NCBI GenBank assembly: GCA_905250025.1
Contig: CAJNOJ010000010.1
Location: 548,964-612,963 of the forward strand
From: Adineta ricciae
Taxonomy: Eukaryota > Rotifera > Eurotatoria > Adinetida > Adinetidae
DNA length: 64,000 nt
Reading direction: 5' to 3'
How positions within the stretch are numbered: the first letter of the stretch is position 1; the number at the start of each line of letters is the position of its first letter. Shown one piece after another: positions 49,152 through 64,000 of this stretch. The notes beneath the pieces were generated by a model. It did no database searches. It worked only from the letters and a program-made list of their open reading frames with translations, and was not told where the DNA came from. The translations under genes were made by a program, and so were the position numbers.

Positions 49152-50860
49152 TTTGCGAGCTATTTTAAAAGAGAAATCTTTTAAATGCAAATTCGTTCTA
49201 GTTTCGATCAATACTTGAAAGACGATCGAGCTTGCCTCATGGTCACAATTTTCCTTGGTTAATCAAAAGAATGAATTACAAATTCGTCTACAGCTTTTTT
49301 CGCACAGATGTCATAATTGTGTGTATCTATTTCTAACTGGTTCATAAGAATCTCCAATCAAGAAATAGTTTGGATAGTTTTCTTTTCAGTTCTGAAAAGT
49401 AGGAAAAGAAAAAAAAAAGGTTTTGTCATTATGTGTAATTAGGTAAGAAACTTTCTAAATGAAGGTTATTGTTTTTTTTCTCAAGTGAATTCTAAATAGA
49501 ATCTTTTGGTCATTTCCGTTGAGTTATTTATTTATTTACATTTGAAATTAACATTTGATTGTATCGACGACAGAAGCGAGAGCGGCGAAGAATAACATCA
49601 GTTAAGATCTGATTTCTCGCCAATAAATTTGTGTTAATTTCTCTATGAAATCGTTATTTATCAGTTCTGATAACGAGACAAAAGTCACTTGATATTCCTT
49701 TGGTAATTCTAGGAAGAATATTTTGGCATCTGTTTAGTTTGACTGCTCAACGTGTGTGCGGAAAAGAAAGAGAAAAAAAAGAAAGCAAAACACGACAATT
49801 AGTATGTGTTCTCCTTGGCTATTCATGTGCGTTTTTTTTTCCTACAAGAAGAGAATACTCGTGCTATCTACGCTGATGATTCTTTTTCTTACAATCTCTT
49901 TTTTTTCCTTTCTTTTTCTTCTCTTCTTTGCAATTTAGTCGTGTAAAGGACGATGAAAGGCGCACAAGGGCGAGAGCATTTTTTTTTCTTTTTCTGTCTA
50001 TGTGTACGCTGTTGTTGCAGAAAAATATCGGGTTAAAAACGAACGTTGTCGTCGACGAGACAAAAGCGAGTTTACAACAGAAATCAATTCTTTACTTTTT
50101 ATTCGACATATGTACGTATTTTTTTCTTCACTAGTTAAGATAATAATTAAAGCTATGCAGTTATTTTTCATCTTGTTCAAACGCACGAGATCTGACTACG
50201 ATGAAAACACTTTTTTTTTCTTCTCTATGTTTTATCAAGGATAATTGTTCTTCAAAGAGATTGGCTGTTTTTGGAGTAATTATCTTTGCTTCCTATTCTG
50301 GTCACATAAGTCACCTGATGAATTATCTTTCTCTATTGATTGTTAGATATATATTCACCGCTTGACTGCTTTTATTTATCATTTCTTTTTTTTTCCACAT
50401 CGATGTAAAGAAGAAAAAAAGAGTAAGATAAAAAAAAGAGAATTGATGTATTTTTAAGGTTACCATTAGCGAGCAAAAAGACGCATGAATCATCTTGTTG
50501 TTTTTTCCCCTCTCCCCTCTCTGTTCTTTTAGTATCGTCGTCATGTAGTATTATTCTTTTAGATTTATTTATTTATTTACTAATCAGACGATTTATTTAT
50601 TATTTGACAGCGACACACGCGACACATTTGCTCACCTAGCCTCATACATTCGAAACCACCTACGCTTTATTTATCTATATATACAAGGTTGAATGACGTC
50701 GTGCTGACATATTTCAAAGTCAGAATTTCTTCTTTTTTTCCATTTCGTTGAATTCAAATAAATTCGTAATGCAGTTTAAAGTTTAAGTCTTCAATTCAAT
50801 CAAAAACAACGACACGTTATCAGTGATTCGTTCGATTGCATTTGAATCGATGCATTAGTG
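49152..50860. other. Divergent intergenic region between SAC3-domain and EGR genes
   Basis: 1.7 kb between two divergent start codons, rich in long pyrimidine/purine tracts. Short open frames (for example 49756-50244 and 50323-50544) reflect these tracts. It probably contains both promoters and the 5' UTR of EGR. Confidence 0.45.
50675..50701 (+). promoter_or_regulatory. Candidate TATA and CRE-like element upstream of EGR
   Basis: CTATATATAC at 50675-50684 is followed by TGACGTCG at 50694-50701, about 160-185 bases before the EGR start codon. Immediate-early EGR genes are commonly driven by CRE and SRF sites; I found no CArG box here. Having a CRE downstream of a TATA is unusual, so this is only a candidate. 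Confidence 0.25.
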
Positions 50861-54642
<3,782 letters not shown>

Positions 54643-55358
54643 TTCGATAGGTCTCAAAGCGAAGAAATAGAAAAGGATGCCGATTCGATTTCGTTTTCAA
54701 AATAATAATGATGTTAACTTATAGATAAAAGAAATATTCATTGAAAGAACAGTGACTTGTATTCTCTTTCTTTCGTTTTTTTTTCTCGTGAGTGTATAGA
54801 CAGTGATACGATCAAATAATGTGTTTATCGTTTTTGTTCCTCTTTTGCTAATATCTTCTCTATTTGTGTTTACAGTACATCTCACAGTGAGCCTATTCTA
54901 TCATTTTTCTTGTCTCTCTTTCTCTCCTTCTCTTCAATTTTAGCCTGTTTCTGTGTACATTTCATTTTAGTTTTTGAGCGTCATGTATTTTCGTAAATTT
55001 TCTTTCTATTCTACACCTGTTTTTTAACTTCAGCAAACATGCACACACTGTTCTTCTACAGTCATCATTATCACTCTCCATCCGAGATTATTATACATAT
55101 ATCGATACACATATACAAATTGAATATTTATTTTCATTCACCATCGCGCTTAAATGTTTTTGTTGTTTTTTTTTCTTTCCTTCTTTTTCTTTAACACATT
55201 GTTCACGATGATGAAATGAATCAATTGTCTCTTTCTTTCTCTATATGTTTTGTGTTCGCAGAACTGATATAACAAAAAAACACGTGTGAAAAAATAGGAG
55301 CAGAAGAAAACTAACACTTTATGTTCTACACTAATACGACTCGAGTAAAACTTCTGTA
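54643..55358. other. 3' region of EGR, convergent with the RING gene
   Basis: AT- and pyrimidine-rich 0.7 kb, expected to hold the EGR 3' UTR. Several T-rich (AU-rich-element-like) tracts are present, as usual for short-lived immediate-early transcripts. No open frame of interest. Confidence 0.4.
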
Positions 55359-56539
55359 TCATTCTCTGTTTGTCGATGAATCGAAACGTGGTAGTTGAAG
55401 AGTATTAGATAATGTTTGTTGATAGGGGGCTGCTGTCTCCGGTGAGATTCGAGACAGATCAATTGTTTTTACTGGTGGATTCGGAGCGATTGTAATTCTC
55501 GGTTGTTGTTCCAATGTGTCTACAAAGAATTGTTCCATCCGGTAATCATTAGTAACTGACGGGAACGTGGATCGATGCGATAAAACATTCGCTCGACACA
55601 TGGGACAAGTTGAATGTTGAAGAAGCCATTCGGTTAAGCAATTGCAATGGAATATATGATGGCAGATTGGTAATTGTTTGACTTGCATGAGCAAATCGAA
55701 ATTTTCCAGACATATGGAGCATGCCGGGTTCACCGTCAGGCTCGACGTAGTCACTAGAATTTAAAACTATTTTTGATGGAACATCGATGTTTGTAAAAAT
55801 GCAAATCTTTTTTTAGAATAATTACATTGGATTCTGCTCTCAAGCATTAAAAGATTACTTGAAAATGAATAAAACTATCCTTAGGCAAGATTATGAATAG
55901 CATGCTCGTCAAATCTATTTAATATTTATGTCCTCATTTTTAATTATTCACATGCTCTCACAACGTACTTGTCAGAACAGGTAATTGATCGATATTTTCT
56001 TGAGAAAGCGGTCGGAGTTGGTTGTCTTCGCGAAAAATTCGTGTACCCAAATTTTCCATATTCGGATCGAAGATAAACAGTTGCAATGGGATTTGAATTA
56101 ACGGTACATTCGGTTGGGATTGAGCCGTCAATATTTGTCCGGGTACAAATTCGTTGATATTTAGAATCGGTATGGAAGATGTTGGATTATGACGAACTTG
56201 TAAAGGTGGCAAATTGAGAGGGGTTAAATTTCGAAATGGACGAGCAATGCGCTTAATGCGTCGAGGTGGTCGCTTACGACGCGAACGAAATTGCTGATGG
56301 GGTGGTTGTATTAACATTGGCAATAGAGTATTTGCGAATGATTGTGGATCAAAATCATCTGTAAAAAGATTTTGAAATTGATGTACTAATGTTATTTGTT
56401 GATCATTTTCTTGGCGAGTTTCTGAATCTTCGCTAAACCCTGCTTGGCATTGAACACATCTGGTTCGCGATGGATTTCGTGTGCGGCAAGTCTGACAGGT
56501 ATAAGTCACCGCAGAAGATTCCTCATTTGAATTAGACAT
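55359..56539 (-). CDS. RING-H2 E3 ubiquitin ligase with N-terminal zinc ribbon (RNF115/126-like)
   Basis: Two exons, 56539-55969 and 55753-55359, in phase; about 321 residues. The N-terminus carries a four-cysteine zinc ribbon ('YTCQTCRTRNPSRTRCVQCQAGF') like the BCA2 zinc finger of RNF115/RNF126, which binds ubiquitin or BAG6 clients. A basic low-complexity middle (RSRRKRPPRRIKRIARP) follows. Near the C-terminus is a complete RING-H2 (C3H2C3): 'CSICLENF', 'CHHIFHCNCLTEWL', 'CPMCR'. These ligases ubiquitinate cytosolic and membrane cargo. I chose the ATG at 56539, just before the zinc ribbon; an upstream in-frame ATG at 56614 would add a hydrophobic stretch that does not suit the family. Divergent from the isochorismatase-like gene, 207 bp between starts. 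Confidence 0.87.
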
Positions 56540-56746
56540 TAAATATAAATAAATATTGAAAGAAATCGATAGAGCGCCATGAATTGAAGTGATTATCAGA
56601 ATGTGTTCCTTCAATAGATGTCCTTGTCTTTCATCGGAATCCCGAGTGACTTATTTGAGAGGTGTCTGACTGGTTGGTAAAAAAAACTCTCGAGAAACAA
56701 CCCCAGTAAATCAACAGACGGATAGTTATTTTCAGCGAAATTTAAC
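56540..56746. promoter_or_regulatory. Compact bidirectional promoter region
   Basis: Only 207 bases separate the start codons of the RING ligase (-) and the isochorismatase-like hydrolase (+), so the two genes must share or interleave their promoters. No TATA box seen. Confidence 0.4.
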
Positions 56747-57581
56747 ATGACCGAAACTTCCAATGACCTACATGGCATGGTTCCAGACTCGAATGATACT
56801 GTATTGTTGTTGATCGATGTGATCAATCATTTAGATTTTGAAGGAAATGAAGGTTTGTAAGAAATTTTTGGAGAAGGAGAAACGCCTGTCTGTTTCTTGA
56901 AATTCAGAACTGTTGCTGGTAGCAGAGGAAATTGGAAAACGAATTGCGAAATTGAAAGCAGCAGCACACAAAGCCGGTATTCCAGTTGTGTATGTGAATG
57001 ATAATTTCGGTAAATGGAAATCTGATTTTCATAACGTTATTGAATATGTTATTAACGAAAATAAACCTGGAAAACCATTAGCGCAATTATTGCAACCACA
57101 AGAAGATGATTGTGAGAAGATTTATAACAAGAGAAAGAGAACGGACGAAATTTTTTCTTTGGATTATTTAGATTTCGTTCTGAAACCCAAGCACTCAGCC
57201 TTCTATTCTACACCGCTTGATATCCTCCTCAATCATTTAGATGCAGAGAAGTTGATTTTAGTCGGTTTTGCCGGTAATATTTGTGTGCTATTCACAGCCA
57301 ATGATGCTTACATGAGAAATTTCAAACTAATTATTCCAAGAGATTGTATTGGATCAAATACGAAAGAAGTACTTTGATGAGCGACTTATTTTCGAAGATC
57401 TACAGTGAAATTTTTCTGGTATTTGCAGGAAAATGAAGCTTGTTTGGATCAGATGGAGAAGTTACTCAAAGCTGATACGCGACCATCGACTGAAATCATC
57501 GAAGACATGATCAAAAAGCCAAAGAGGAAGAAGACTGATGCCGAACGAGCACAGGAACCGAAAAAAGTGGTTAAAAAATAA
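56747..57581 (+). CDS. Isochorismatase-fold cysteine hydrolase
   Basis: Three exons, 56747-56852, 56908-57368, 57429-57581; about 239 residues. The isochorismatase/nicotinamidase-like fold is visible: catalytic Asp in 'VLLLIDVINHLDFEGNE', 'AGIPVVYVNDNFGKW', catalytic Lys in 'DFVLKPKHSAFYSTPLDILL', and the nucleophile Cys in 'LVGFAGNICVLFTANDAYM', followed by 'IIPRDCIGS'. All three catalytic residues are present. Substrate unknown. The sequence pattern resembles bacterial members more than animal ISOC1/ISOC2 to my eye, which makes horizontal origin possible; two spliceosomal introns show integration. The C-terminal tail (KKPKRKKTDAERA...KKVVKK) is lysine-rich and could be a nuclear signal or RNA-binding tail added to the fold. 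Confidence 0.88.
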
Positions 57582-57997
57582 GCGAAAAATTTTCATTGTT
57601 TTATAAATATTTAATTCAGCTCGTGTGATATAAATAATAATCTAGAGATTAGATTATTTTCTCTTGTTCCTTTCTTGTTGACAGTGAAAGTAACCCAGCG
57701 GTGATGATCAATAAAATTTCGAAGTCAATAATTTTGTTTTTCCGTTTCATATCGAAATTTTTTTTATATATTGATAAACACAATAAATAAAGCTTGATAT
57801 ATACATTTAAAAAAACACTTTTTTCTATGATGCAACAATGAGTAAACAGAGAAAGAAAAATATAGATTGAAAATGACAACAGAATAATAGATGCTGCTCA
57901 TTGACGCTTCGCGGAGGGCACAAGCAGTAAGGTAGGAGTATAAATTGAATGTGTTCGTCAGAAACAGTATAAAACAATCTATCAGGCAGAATTCGAT
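57582..57997. other. Convergent 3' region between the hydrolase and MED12
   Basis: About 0.4 kb. AT-rich, with poly(A)-signal-like AATAAA near 57782. Nothing else seen. Confidence 0.4.
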
Positions 57998-58485
57998 TTA
58001 TTGATAGTGCTGCTGTTGTTGTTGAACATAGTGCTGTTGAACATCAGGTGGCATCATCTGAATATGAAAACAATTAGAAGTAGAAAAGTTTTCGGGATAA
58101 ATAGTTTACTTGATTGTATGGATTGGGTGGTTGCCGTCCAACGTTCATTGCTTGAGTGTTTTGCCATTGTTGATTAGACATTGGCATAGGCGCTTGACTT
58201 GCTGTTCGATTCATCGCTGGATTGCCAGGTCCAGTATTGTAAACATTTGTCTGTTGATTACTCATCATGTTAGGATAGACAGGTGTTTGTTGTGGCATCA
58301 TACTGAAAGGAAAAAGATGAAGAAATTCAAATAATAAGAGAGATGCCGGTTTCTATAAGATTATCTGTATTACTTTGCTGGATTTCCAAGCATTTGATTA
58401 TTCATATATGAAGCGGAAGGCATCTGTCCTTGAGAATACATTTGTGAATGAGATACTTGTTGTTGTTGTTGTTGTTGCTGCTGTT

Positions 58486-58516
<31 letters not shown>

Positions 58517-58526
58517 TTGTTGTTGT

Positions 58527-58558
<32 letters not shown>

Positions 58559-61500
58559 CTGTTGTTGTTGTTGTTGCTGTTGTTGTTGTTGAGCTGGATG
58601 CATATAATTGTTTTGTTGCATGATAACTGGATTTGGTTGATATTGTGACATTGATGCACCTAATTCGACATAAAGATTAGATATCGAGATCTTCTTTCAA
58701 GACGGAAAAAATTACCTGCTGTTTGAGGTGGTATTTTTGCTGGCGTTGCATATTGTGATTGATCAGGAGCATAAATAGTAGATTCCGTGAGTTTTCTTTT
58801 ACCAGACACAGTGGAACTTGGTGGCTGTCGATTCATATTTTGAGCCATGGGATTCGCATTAACTGATGACATCATCATCGACGTTGGATCATTCACATAT
58901 CCAACTGACATCTGTGATGGTTGTCCTTGTGGTGGTTGCTGTTGCTGCTGTTGTTGTTGTTGTTGTTGTGGTATTGCACTAGGTTGTTGCTGTGGTTGCA
59001 TTGGTTGATTTGGATACTGTACACTTGTTCGACCAGGAACCATGCTGTTTGGTCGAACGTTTTGCATCATGTGTGGTGGTTGTGGTTTCATTTGCAGCCC
59101 ATTAGAATATGTAGACATCATAGATGGTTGTTGAGGACCAGACATGGGTTGCGATGGCATCCATTGACCATAAGTGGATTGTGGAAACATTGAGGGATGT
59201 CCAGGCGCTTGTTGAGCTCCGTAAACATTCGGAGCGGTTGGAACTTGCGGTTGAATGGCAGCGGCTCGTGGGCCCGTGCCACGCGGCAAACGTTGAGCGC
59301 GCTGTTTAGCTGGAGGTACGCCCGGCCCAGGAGCTTGGCCACGCACTTTACGTTCCGGCGTACCACGAGCTGTCGGCATACCCATCATACTTGCATTCGG
59401 TTGTTTACCTGACATATCAACCATAGGTGACTGCATAGACATTGGCATACCAGGTGACTGTTGCATCATAGGATTATGCATAGATGCCATTGAAACATAA
59501 CTACCTGGACCAGTTTGCATTTGATTTGGATGAATCGATGGACGATTCTCAGCGACAAACTCCACTTCGGGATGCTCCGGAGCTTCAACTGGAACACGTG
59601 GTAACTCCTGCAGTTAAAAAGAAACGAATAAATACACCTTAGGAGACAGGACAAGAACATACTCGAAAGTAAGTAAGAGGTTTATCAAAAATGTTATGCT
59701 TGTGTCGAAGTAATAAACGATATTGTTCTTCATATCGTAACCGTTTACGTTCTGTCTTTCGCGCACAAAACCATGAAAAGCAAATGGATGTTGCTGATTT
59801 TGTACCTTCAATCATTTCCCAACTGTTAATCTTTTCCTAAACAAAGAACGCAATCATGTTTGATTTGGCAATTCATTTTTCGTATATTCTCACTTTTCGC
59901 GCCACTTGTAAACCATGTTTTTTCATTTCGGAGTTCAATGATCGACTGTTAACACCATCAAATGGTTCAACAACATATATATCAAACGATGGCTTTTGTA
60001 ATGGCAAGAATCGTTTCACTTCATCTAATGCTTCTGATCGTCTTTCACCAATATCTTTACGGATCTTCCGTACCAATGTCATATATACGCGACTATTTTC
60101 AATAGGCCCTTCCGCCGGCACAATTCCATGAACAAGAACACCAAGCATATCGAGTACGGTATTTAATAGAGGCGAATTATTCTTTGTATCAATGACACCT
60201 GATGCAATTAGTTGAGCAAATACAGAAATCCATTCTGTTGCCGAATTGTTGTTACGCTAAAGAGAAAAATCGGTGATATACGGAGAAGCAAATTAACTAT
60301 CACTTACAACGATCGTATCGAACATTCCACCAATAAGACTCAATCGAAGTTGTAAGGATTCAAATATCACTGCTTTCATATTCGGGTCATCTTGAACAAT
60401 GGGTGCCTAGAATAAACAATTGACAATGACATAATTCATTCGACAACAAGTTCAAATATTAAAAAACAAGAAGTCTACTAGACATAGACCATGCAACAGA
60501 CATATTCCGATCACCAACAAGACCATATCGATAGAAAAAGCAACGAAGGATGGATATATAAATATAGGTGGAAGTGCAGAGAAGCGATTAATAGAAGGAA
60601 AAGATAGAAGCGATTAGGTGTCTATCTAGAGAGATTAATACCAGATTATTTGAATAGATTTGCCAGTCTGTTTTGTGACAATTGCAACGACAATCTGGAT
60701 ATGATCCTCCGCTACCAATACCACTATTACCCCCTGTTGGTTTGACAGTTAATGATATATTTGAAAGATTTTTTCCCGGTGTTGAACAATGTTCACATTC
60801 CTAATGTTCATGATAGAAAAATTTCGTTCAGAGATGTTCACTTACTTGTTTATATAATTGTTCAAGTTGACCGCGTAAGGAGTCAAGTAGACCAGTTCGT
60901 TGATCATCTTGATCTTTCAAGCAGGAAAGAACGAGAGATAAAAATGGCTGATGACTTAATAATGAAATGCTTCGAAGAACTTGATTTTCTTTGTCATTTT
61001 TACTCTTCGACGAATTCAACATCGAATTACCGTTTTCAAGAACACTTCCTAAAAGACAATGACATCCCTTCCATTCTGATTTTTTCGCACAATAATCATG
61101 TGACCTACCAGCTATTTGCAATATACGACTTTGTACATTGTCCGGTAAACGTGATATCAACGGTGCAATTAACCATATTCCTTTTCGATCATAATGTTCA
61201 GTGTTTTGTGCTAACGCGCCATATCGTCCTTCAGTTTGATGTTGAAATAATTCAATTGTTGCACTAGCTATCGATTGCAACAAATGCAACGTGTTGTGTT
61301 CATGTGTTTTAAGAGCTAGTGACACGTTAAAATTTGCATCCTGTGGTCGTTGCGAAGGTGCATTGTATTCTAGAATTTTGAGCATCAATTTTAATTCTAG
61401 AGTTGTGGCACGTAATGTCCATTGGTTAAGATTTTGTAATAAAGATGAAATGATTGGTTTTGGTCCTTTATCAAATGAAACTTTAGTCAATTCCGAGGTT

Positions 61501-64000
61501 GATTTGTAACATATAAATCGGAGTAATTGTTGTGCTTGCCCATCATCTAATAATTTATCACATAGATTTGTTTGATTACATAGTGTATCCGATTCTTTTA
61601 AGCAACGTTCTTGAATCCAATCTTGATCACAGCATAATTTCAATACGCGCATAGATAAATCGACTAATTCTTCTGGAACTGGCTCACGATACAGCCGGAA
61701 TTCTTTTTCGGCTTGACTATTTGCATCGTTATTCGAAGTATTAAACAGACGATCATTGTCCTTATGCCGCTGTGTTGCTTCACGGCACAGTTCATAATAG
61801 ACTTTACAATCTTTAAAACATGACTGACTAATAATTAATAATGACTTTAGCACACACAAAAATGCTCCAAATGCAACAAGACGATAATTCGATGCTAACA
61901 ACCGACGTTCACGCGACGAAATCATCATTGTCCACGGGATATGATTTGCACAGAAGAGATGTTCAATAACATCACAAGTAAATCTTGTACCGGGTTCATT
62001 TGCTTCTTCACCACTTGAACCGCGTGCACGTAATGACGAAGGATTCGATCGCGATGCTAAAGGATCTAAACGTTCTTTCGGCGTGGAAGCAATTATCGAT
62101 TGAACACTAACAATAATATAATCATTGATAGAAAGTGCATGACGCGCAATTAAAATTGAAATAAAAACCGACAGATTATCATGTATACATAGATCGTTCG
62201 CCTAAATCAAACGAAATAATTTAGAGACAATATCTGTTTTTGAAGAAAGAGACATACATCAATACGACGCAATTCTTCGAAAACATTCGTATGATTTGGT
62301 GCATTTGACTGACGATTTGGCGGTGTGCATGTACTAAGAGCTTTAATAGCAAGTAACCAAACTGAACCGAGAGATGCTACTTGGCATGTTAACTCAGTCG
62401 CTAAATGCGCGATATCATGTATACTAGAAGAATTCAAATCATTAGATGAGTAGTTAATCAATTGATTGACTTACTAAGTTAGAGTTTTTGCTTTTGAAAC
62501 AGCAATTAGTGTGTTGATAACAAAACTAGCTCGTGCTTGTGCACTTTCATCCAATTGTTTCGTATGATGGATCTTTTCTCGATCGAACTGAAATTCTGTC
62601 AGTGCTTTTCTCGGTTCTTCAATGATGTTGAGGAAAGCGTCAGACTGGTATTGACAATTGGCACTTGCTGCATCTTGTTTATTGTTTTGAGACGTCTGAG
62701 TGTACAACTCTTTTTTGATCAGAGCGATTATTTGTGGCACTCGATCCATGTATTTACTCTTTATATAAGGACAGGAAAAGTACGAATCGTGCATAAGCAT
62801 CAGTAAGGCACGTTCGACTGAAGTTGTGCGAACTGGATCTTGAATATGTTGAGTAATTTGTATCAAATTGTCGAAAACTTGTATCATATTGTTTGGTATT
62901 AGTATTAGAACTGGTGTATAAAATCGAAAGATGGATGTAATTTCTAAGTAAAGTTCGAATCGATAGCTACACATTCCTGGACTAGCTTTTAACGAATGCA
63001 TGGACTCAATGCGACTAAATATTCGAAAAATATCCACGCATGTTTGTATCAATCCAAATAAGTTTAAAGATTTTTCCATTAATTCAAATAAGAAAGCAAC
63101 ATCGTCCAACCATGGTAATCGACTTGTCCGACGTTCGATGAAATTGGTTAAACGTTCAATTAGTAGTTTACTAACACGATTGGTAACATAATATTGATCA
63201 TGATAAGATAGAGATAAGATTGATTTACGAATTTTTAGATAGGATGCGAATGGAATCGGGCGAGTGAATGGTGGACTTTCACTTGTTGTTTCCAAACAAT
63301 TGCGTAGTTTGAAGAGTGAACTTAACAGACGAACATTGGCCTTCAATTGCCGTTTTGCTTCATCTCGTTTCTGTGTAATTCCGAAGAGAATGATTTTTCT
63401 TTGATTGAAATCATCGCGAAAATCATCTTCTAATGGATATGGAAATTGCTGAAGATAAAACAACGAACGTTTACGATTCTGCTGTTGATTATTGAAATCT
63501 TCATTTGCTTGATGAGAGTTACGATTCAAGTCCATTTTCGATGTCTGTCGGAGATGTGTTTTTGGTGTTGTAGATGGTGACGCATTCATCGATTCCAATG
63601 GATCAAGATCGATGAATGTATTCGTTTGACGTCGATCGAAACTGGAATCCATATTTAATGTATCATGTCGAATCATTGTATTATAACCATGTGGTTTGTA
63701 CATATTAGGAGTGGGGTTGACCTGGGAACTATTTGTATTGTCGTGATTCTCGTGAACTATCGGTACGAGGCCGTGAGCGACGAGGTTGCACATAAATTGC
63801 ATGGGCGAAAAGATATTCAAACGGATAAATTCAGAGAAGAGCATGACGAGTGATGCGAACGATGTTGTTAGATCGAGATCGTTTGTAGATGGTTCATCGA
63901 TGAATGGAGCTTTCTTTAAGACGTATTCAGTTAAAGATGATTGGAATGGATGAGCTTGAATGATTGTCGATGGTGTTGATTCTTTTTCATCCGCTGCTTC
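57998..64000 (-). CDS. MED12: Mediator complex subunit 12, 5' end outside the window
   Basis: Minus-strand exons: >64000-62475, 62423-62258, 62201-60846, 60800-60652, 60406-60308, 60256-59894, about 59836-59663, 59607-58716, 58659-58374, 58302-58110, 58057-57998. MED12 activates CDK8/cyclin C in the Mediator kinase module. Diagnostic segments: 'QNLNQWTLRATTLELKLMLK', 'GIWLIAPLISRLPDNVQSRI', 'SLLSHQPFLSLVLSCLKDQD', 'LRLSLIGGMFDTIV', 'LLNTVLDMLGVLVHGI', 'RRSEALDEVKRFLPLQKP'. These follow human MED12 in the same order. The C-terminal part is Pro/Gln/Met-rich like the PQL/Opa region, with two polyglutamine runs. The N-terminal CDK8-activating segment lies beyond the window edge. The gene is cut at 64000, in an exon open for at least 1.5 kb. 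Confidence 0.93.
58457..58591 (-). repeat. 45-codon polyglutamine tract in MED12
   Basis: An uninterrupted run of 45 Gln codons, mixed CAA and CAG, in the C-terminal Opa-like region. A shorter run lies at about 58935-58970. The mix of CAA and CAG argues for an old, protein-selected tract and against a pure, unstable CAG expansion. Reverse-strand Leu/Val/Ala frames here are shadows. Confidence 0.95.

Noticed and set aside
49756-50544. Several 60-80 codon frames upstream of EGR
   Set aside because: Translations dominated by Phe/Leu or Lys/Arg from pyrimidine/purine tracts; no coding signal.
58375-58648. Leu-, Val- and Ala-rich frames opposite and alongside the MED12 polyglutamine tract
   Set aside because: Alternative frames of the CAA/CAG repeat, not genes.
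60752-61267. 171-codon frame on the plus strand
   Set aside because: Lies entirely opposite conserved MED12 exons and shows no family features.

Overview
This is a eukaryotic, almost certainly metazoan, AT-rich window. Genes are split by very short introns (mostly 40-80 bp, GT-AG) and both strands are densely coded. Gene content is animal (MED12, an EGR zinc-finger factor, DGAT1, neprilysin, SLC22 transporter, collybistin/ASEF-type RhoGEF, an SCO-spondin-like protein). It is mixed with a gene type usually seen in fungi and bacteria (intradiol ring-cleavage dioxygenase) and a bacterial-looking isochorismatase-fold hydrolase, both carrying introns. That mixture, plus the intron sizes, suggests a bdelloid rotifer; this is an inference from gene content, not proof. 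I saw no rRNA, CRISPR array, prokaryotic operon, or recognisable transposon or virus remnant.

Layout. 1-4.6 kb (+): 3' part of a secreted mosaic protein (Thr/Gly repeat, two copies of an unnamed module, six TSP1 repeats, TIL, VWC-like, CTCK). 4.8-7.7 kb (-): DUF229/sulfatase-fold membrane protein. 9.8-10.4 kb (-): RFamide-type neuropeptide precursor, followed by tRNA-Thr(TGT) on +. 11.7-13.0 kb (+): DGAT1. 13.4-16.5 kb (-): neprilysin-type M13 peptidase, divergent from a RhoGEF (+, 16.9-22.3 kb). 24.9-26.2 kb (-): rhodopsin-class GPCR. 29.8-30.2 kb: broken copy of the intradiol dioxygenase whose whole copy lies at 32.0-33.1 kb (+). 33.3-35.7 kb (-): SLC22 transporter. 36.2-37.9 kb (-): cyclase-associated protein (CAP). 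38.6-41.3 kb (-): cyclic-nucleotide-binding-domain protein. 42.6-45.2 kb (-): two tandem secreted low-complexity proteins with the same signal-peptide/polybasic-site plan. 45.6-47.6 kb (-): single-pass receptor with fibronectin-III/cytokine-receptor-like ectodomain. 48.0-49.2 kb (-): SAC3/GANP-domain protein. 50.9-54.6 kb (+): EGR. 55.4-56.5 kb (-): RING-H2 ubiquitin ligase, divergent from an isochorismatase-like hydrolase (+, 56.7-57.6 kb). 58.0 kb to the window end (-): MED12, cut at its 5' end.

The genes are independent eukaryotic units and form no operon. Functional themes are peptide signalling (neuropeptide precursor, GPCR, neprilysin), actin/small-GTPase control (CAP, RhoGEF) and transcription (EGR, MED12, SAC3-domain protein). 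Exon boundaries were assigned by hand from GT-AG sites, reading-frame phase and family conservation. The most unusual items are the intradiol dioxygenase with its nearby broken copy, the tandem polybasic-site secreted proteins, the RFamide precursor, and the cytokine-receptor-like membrane protein.
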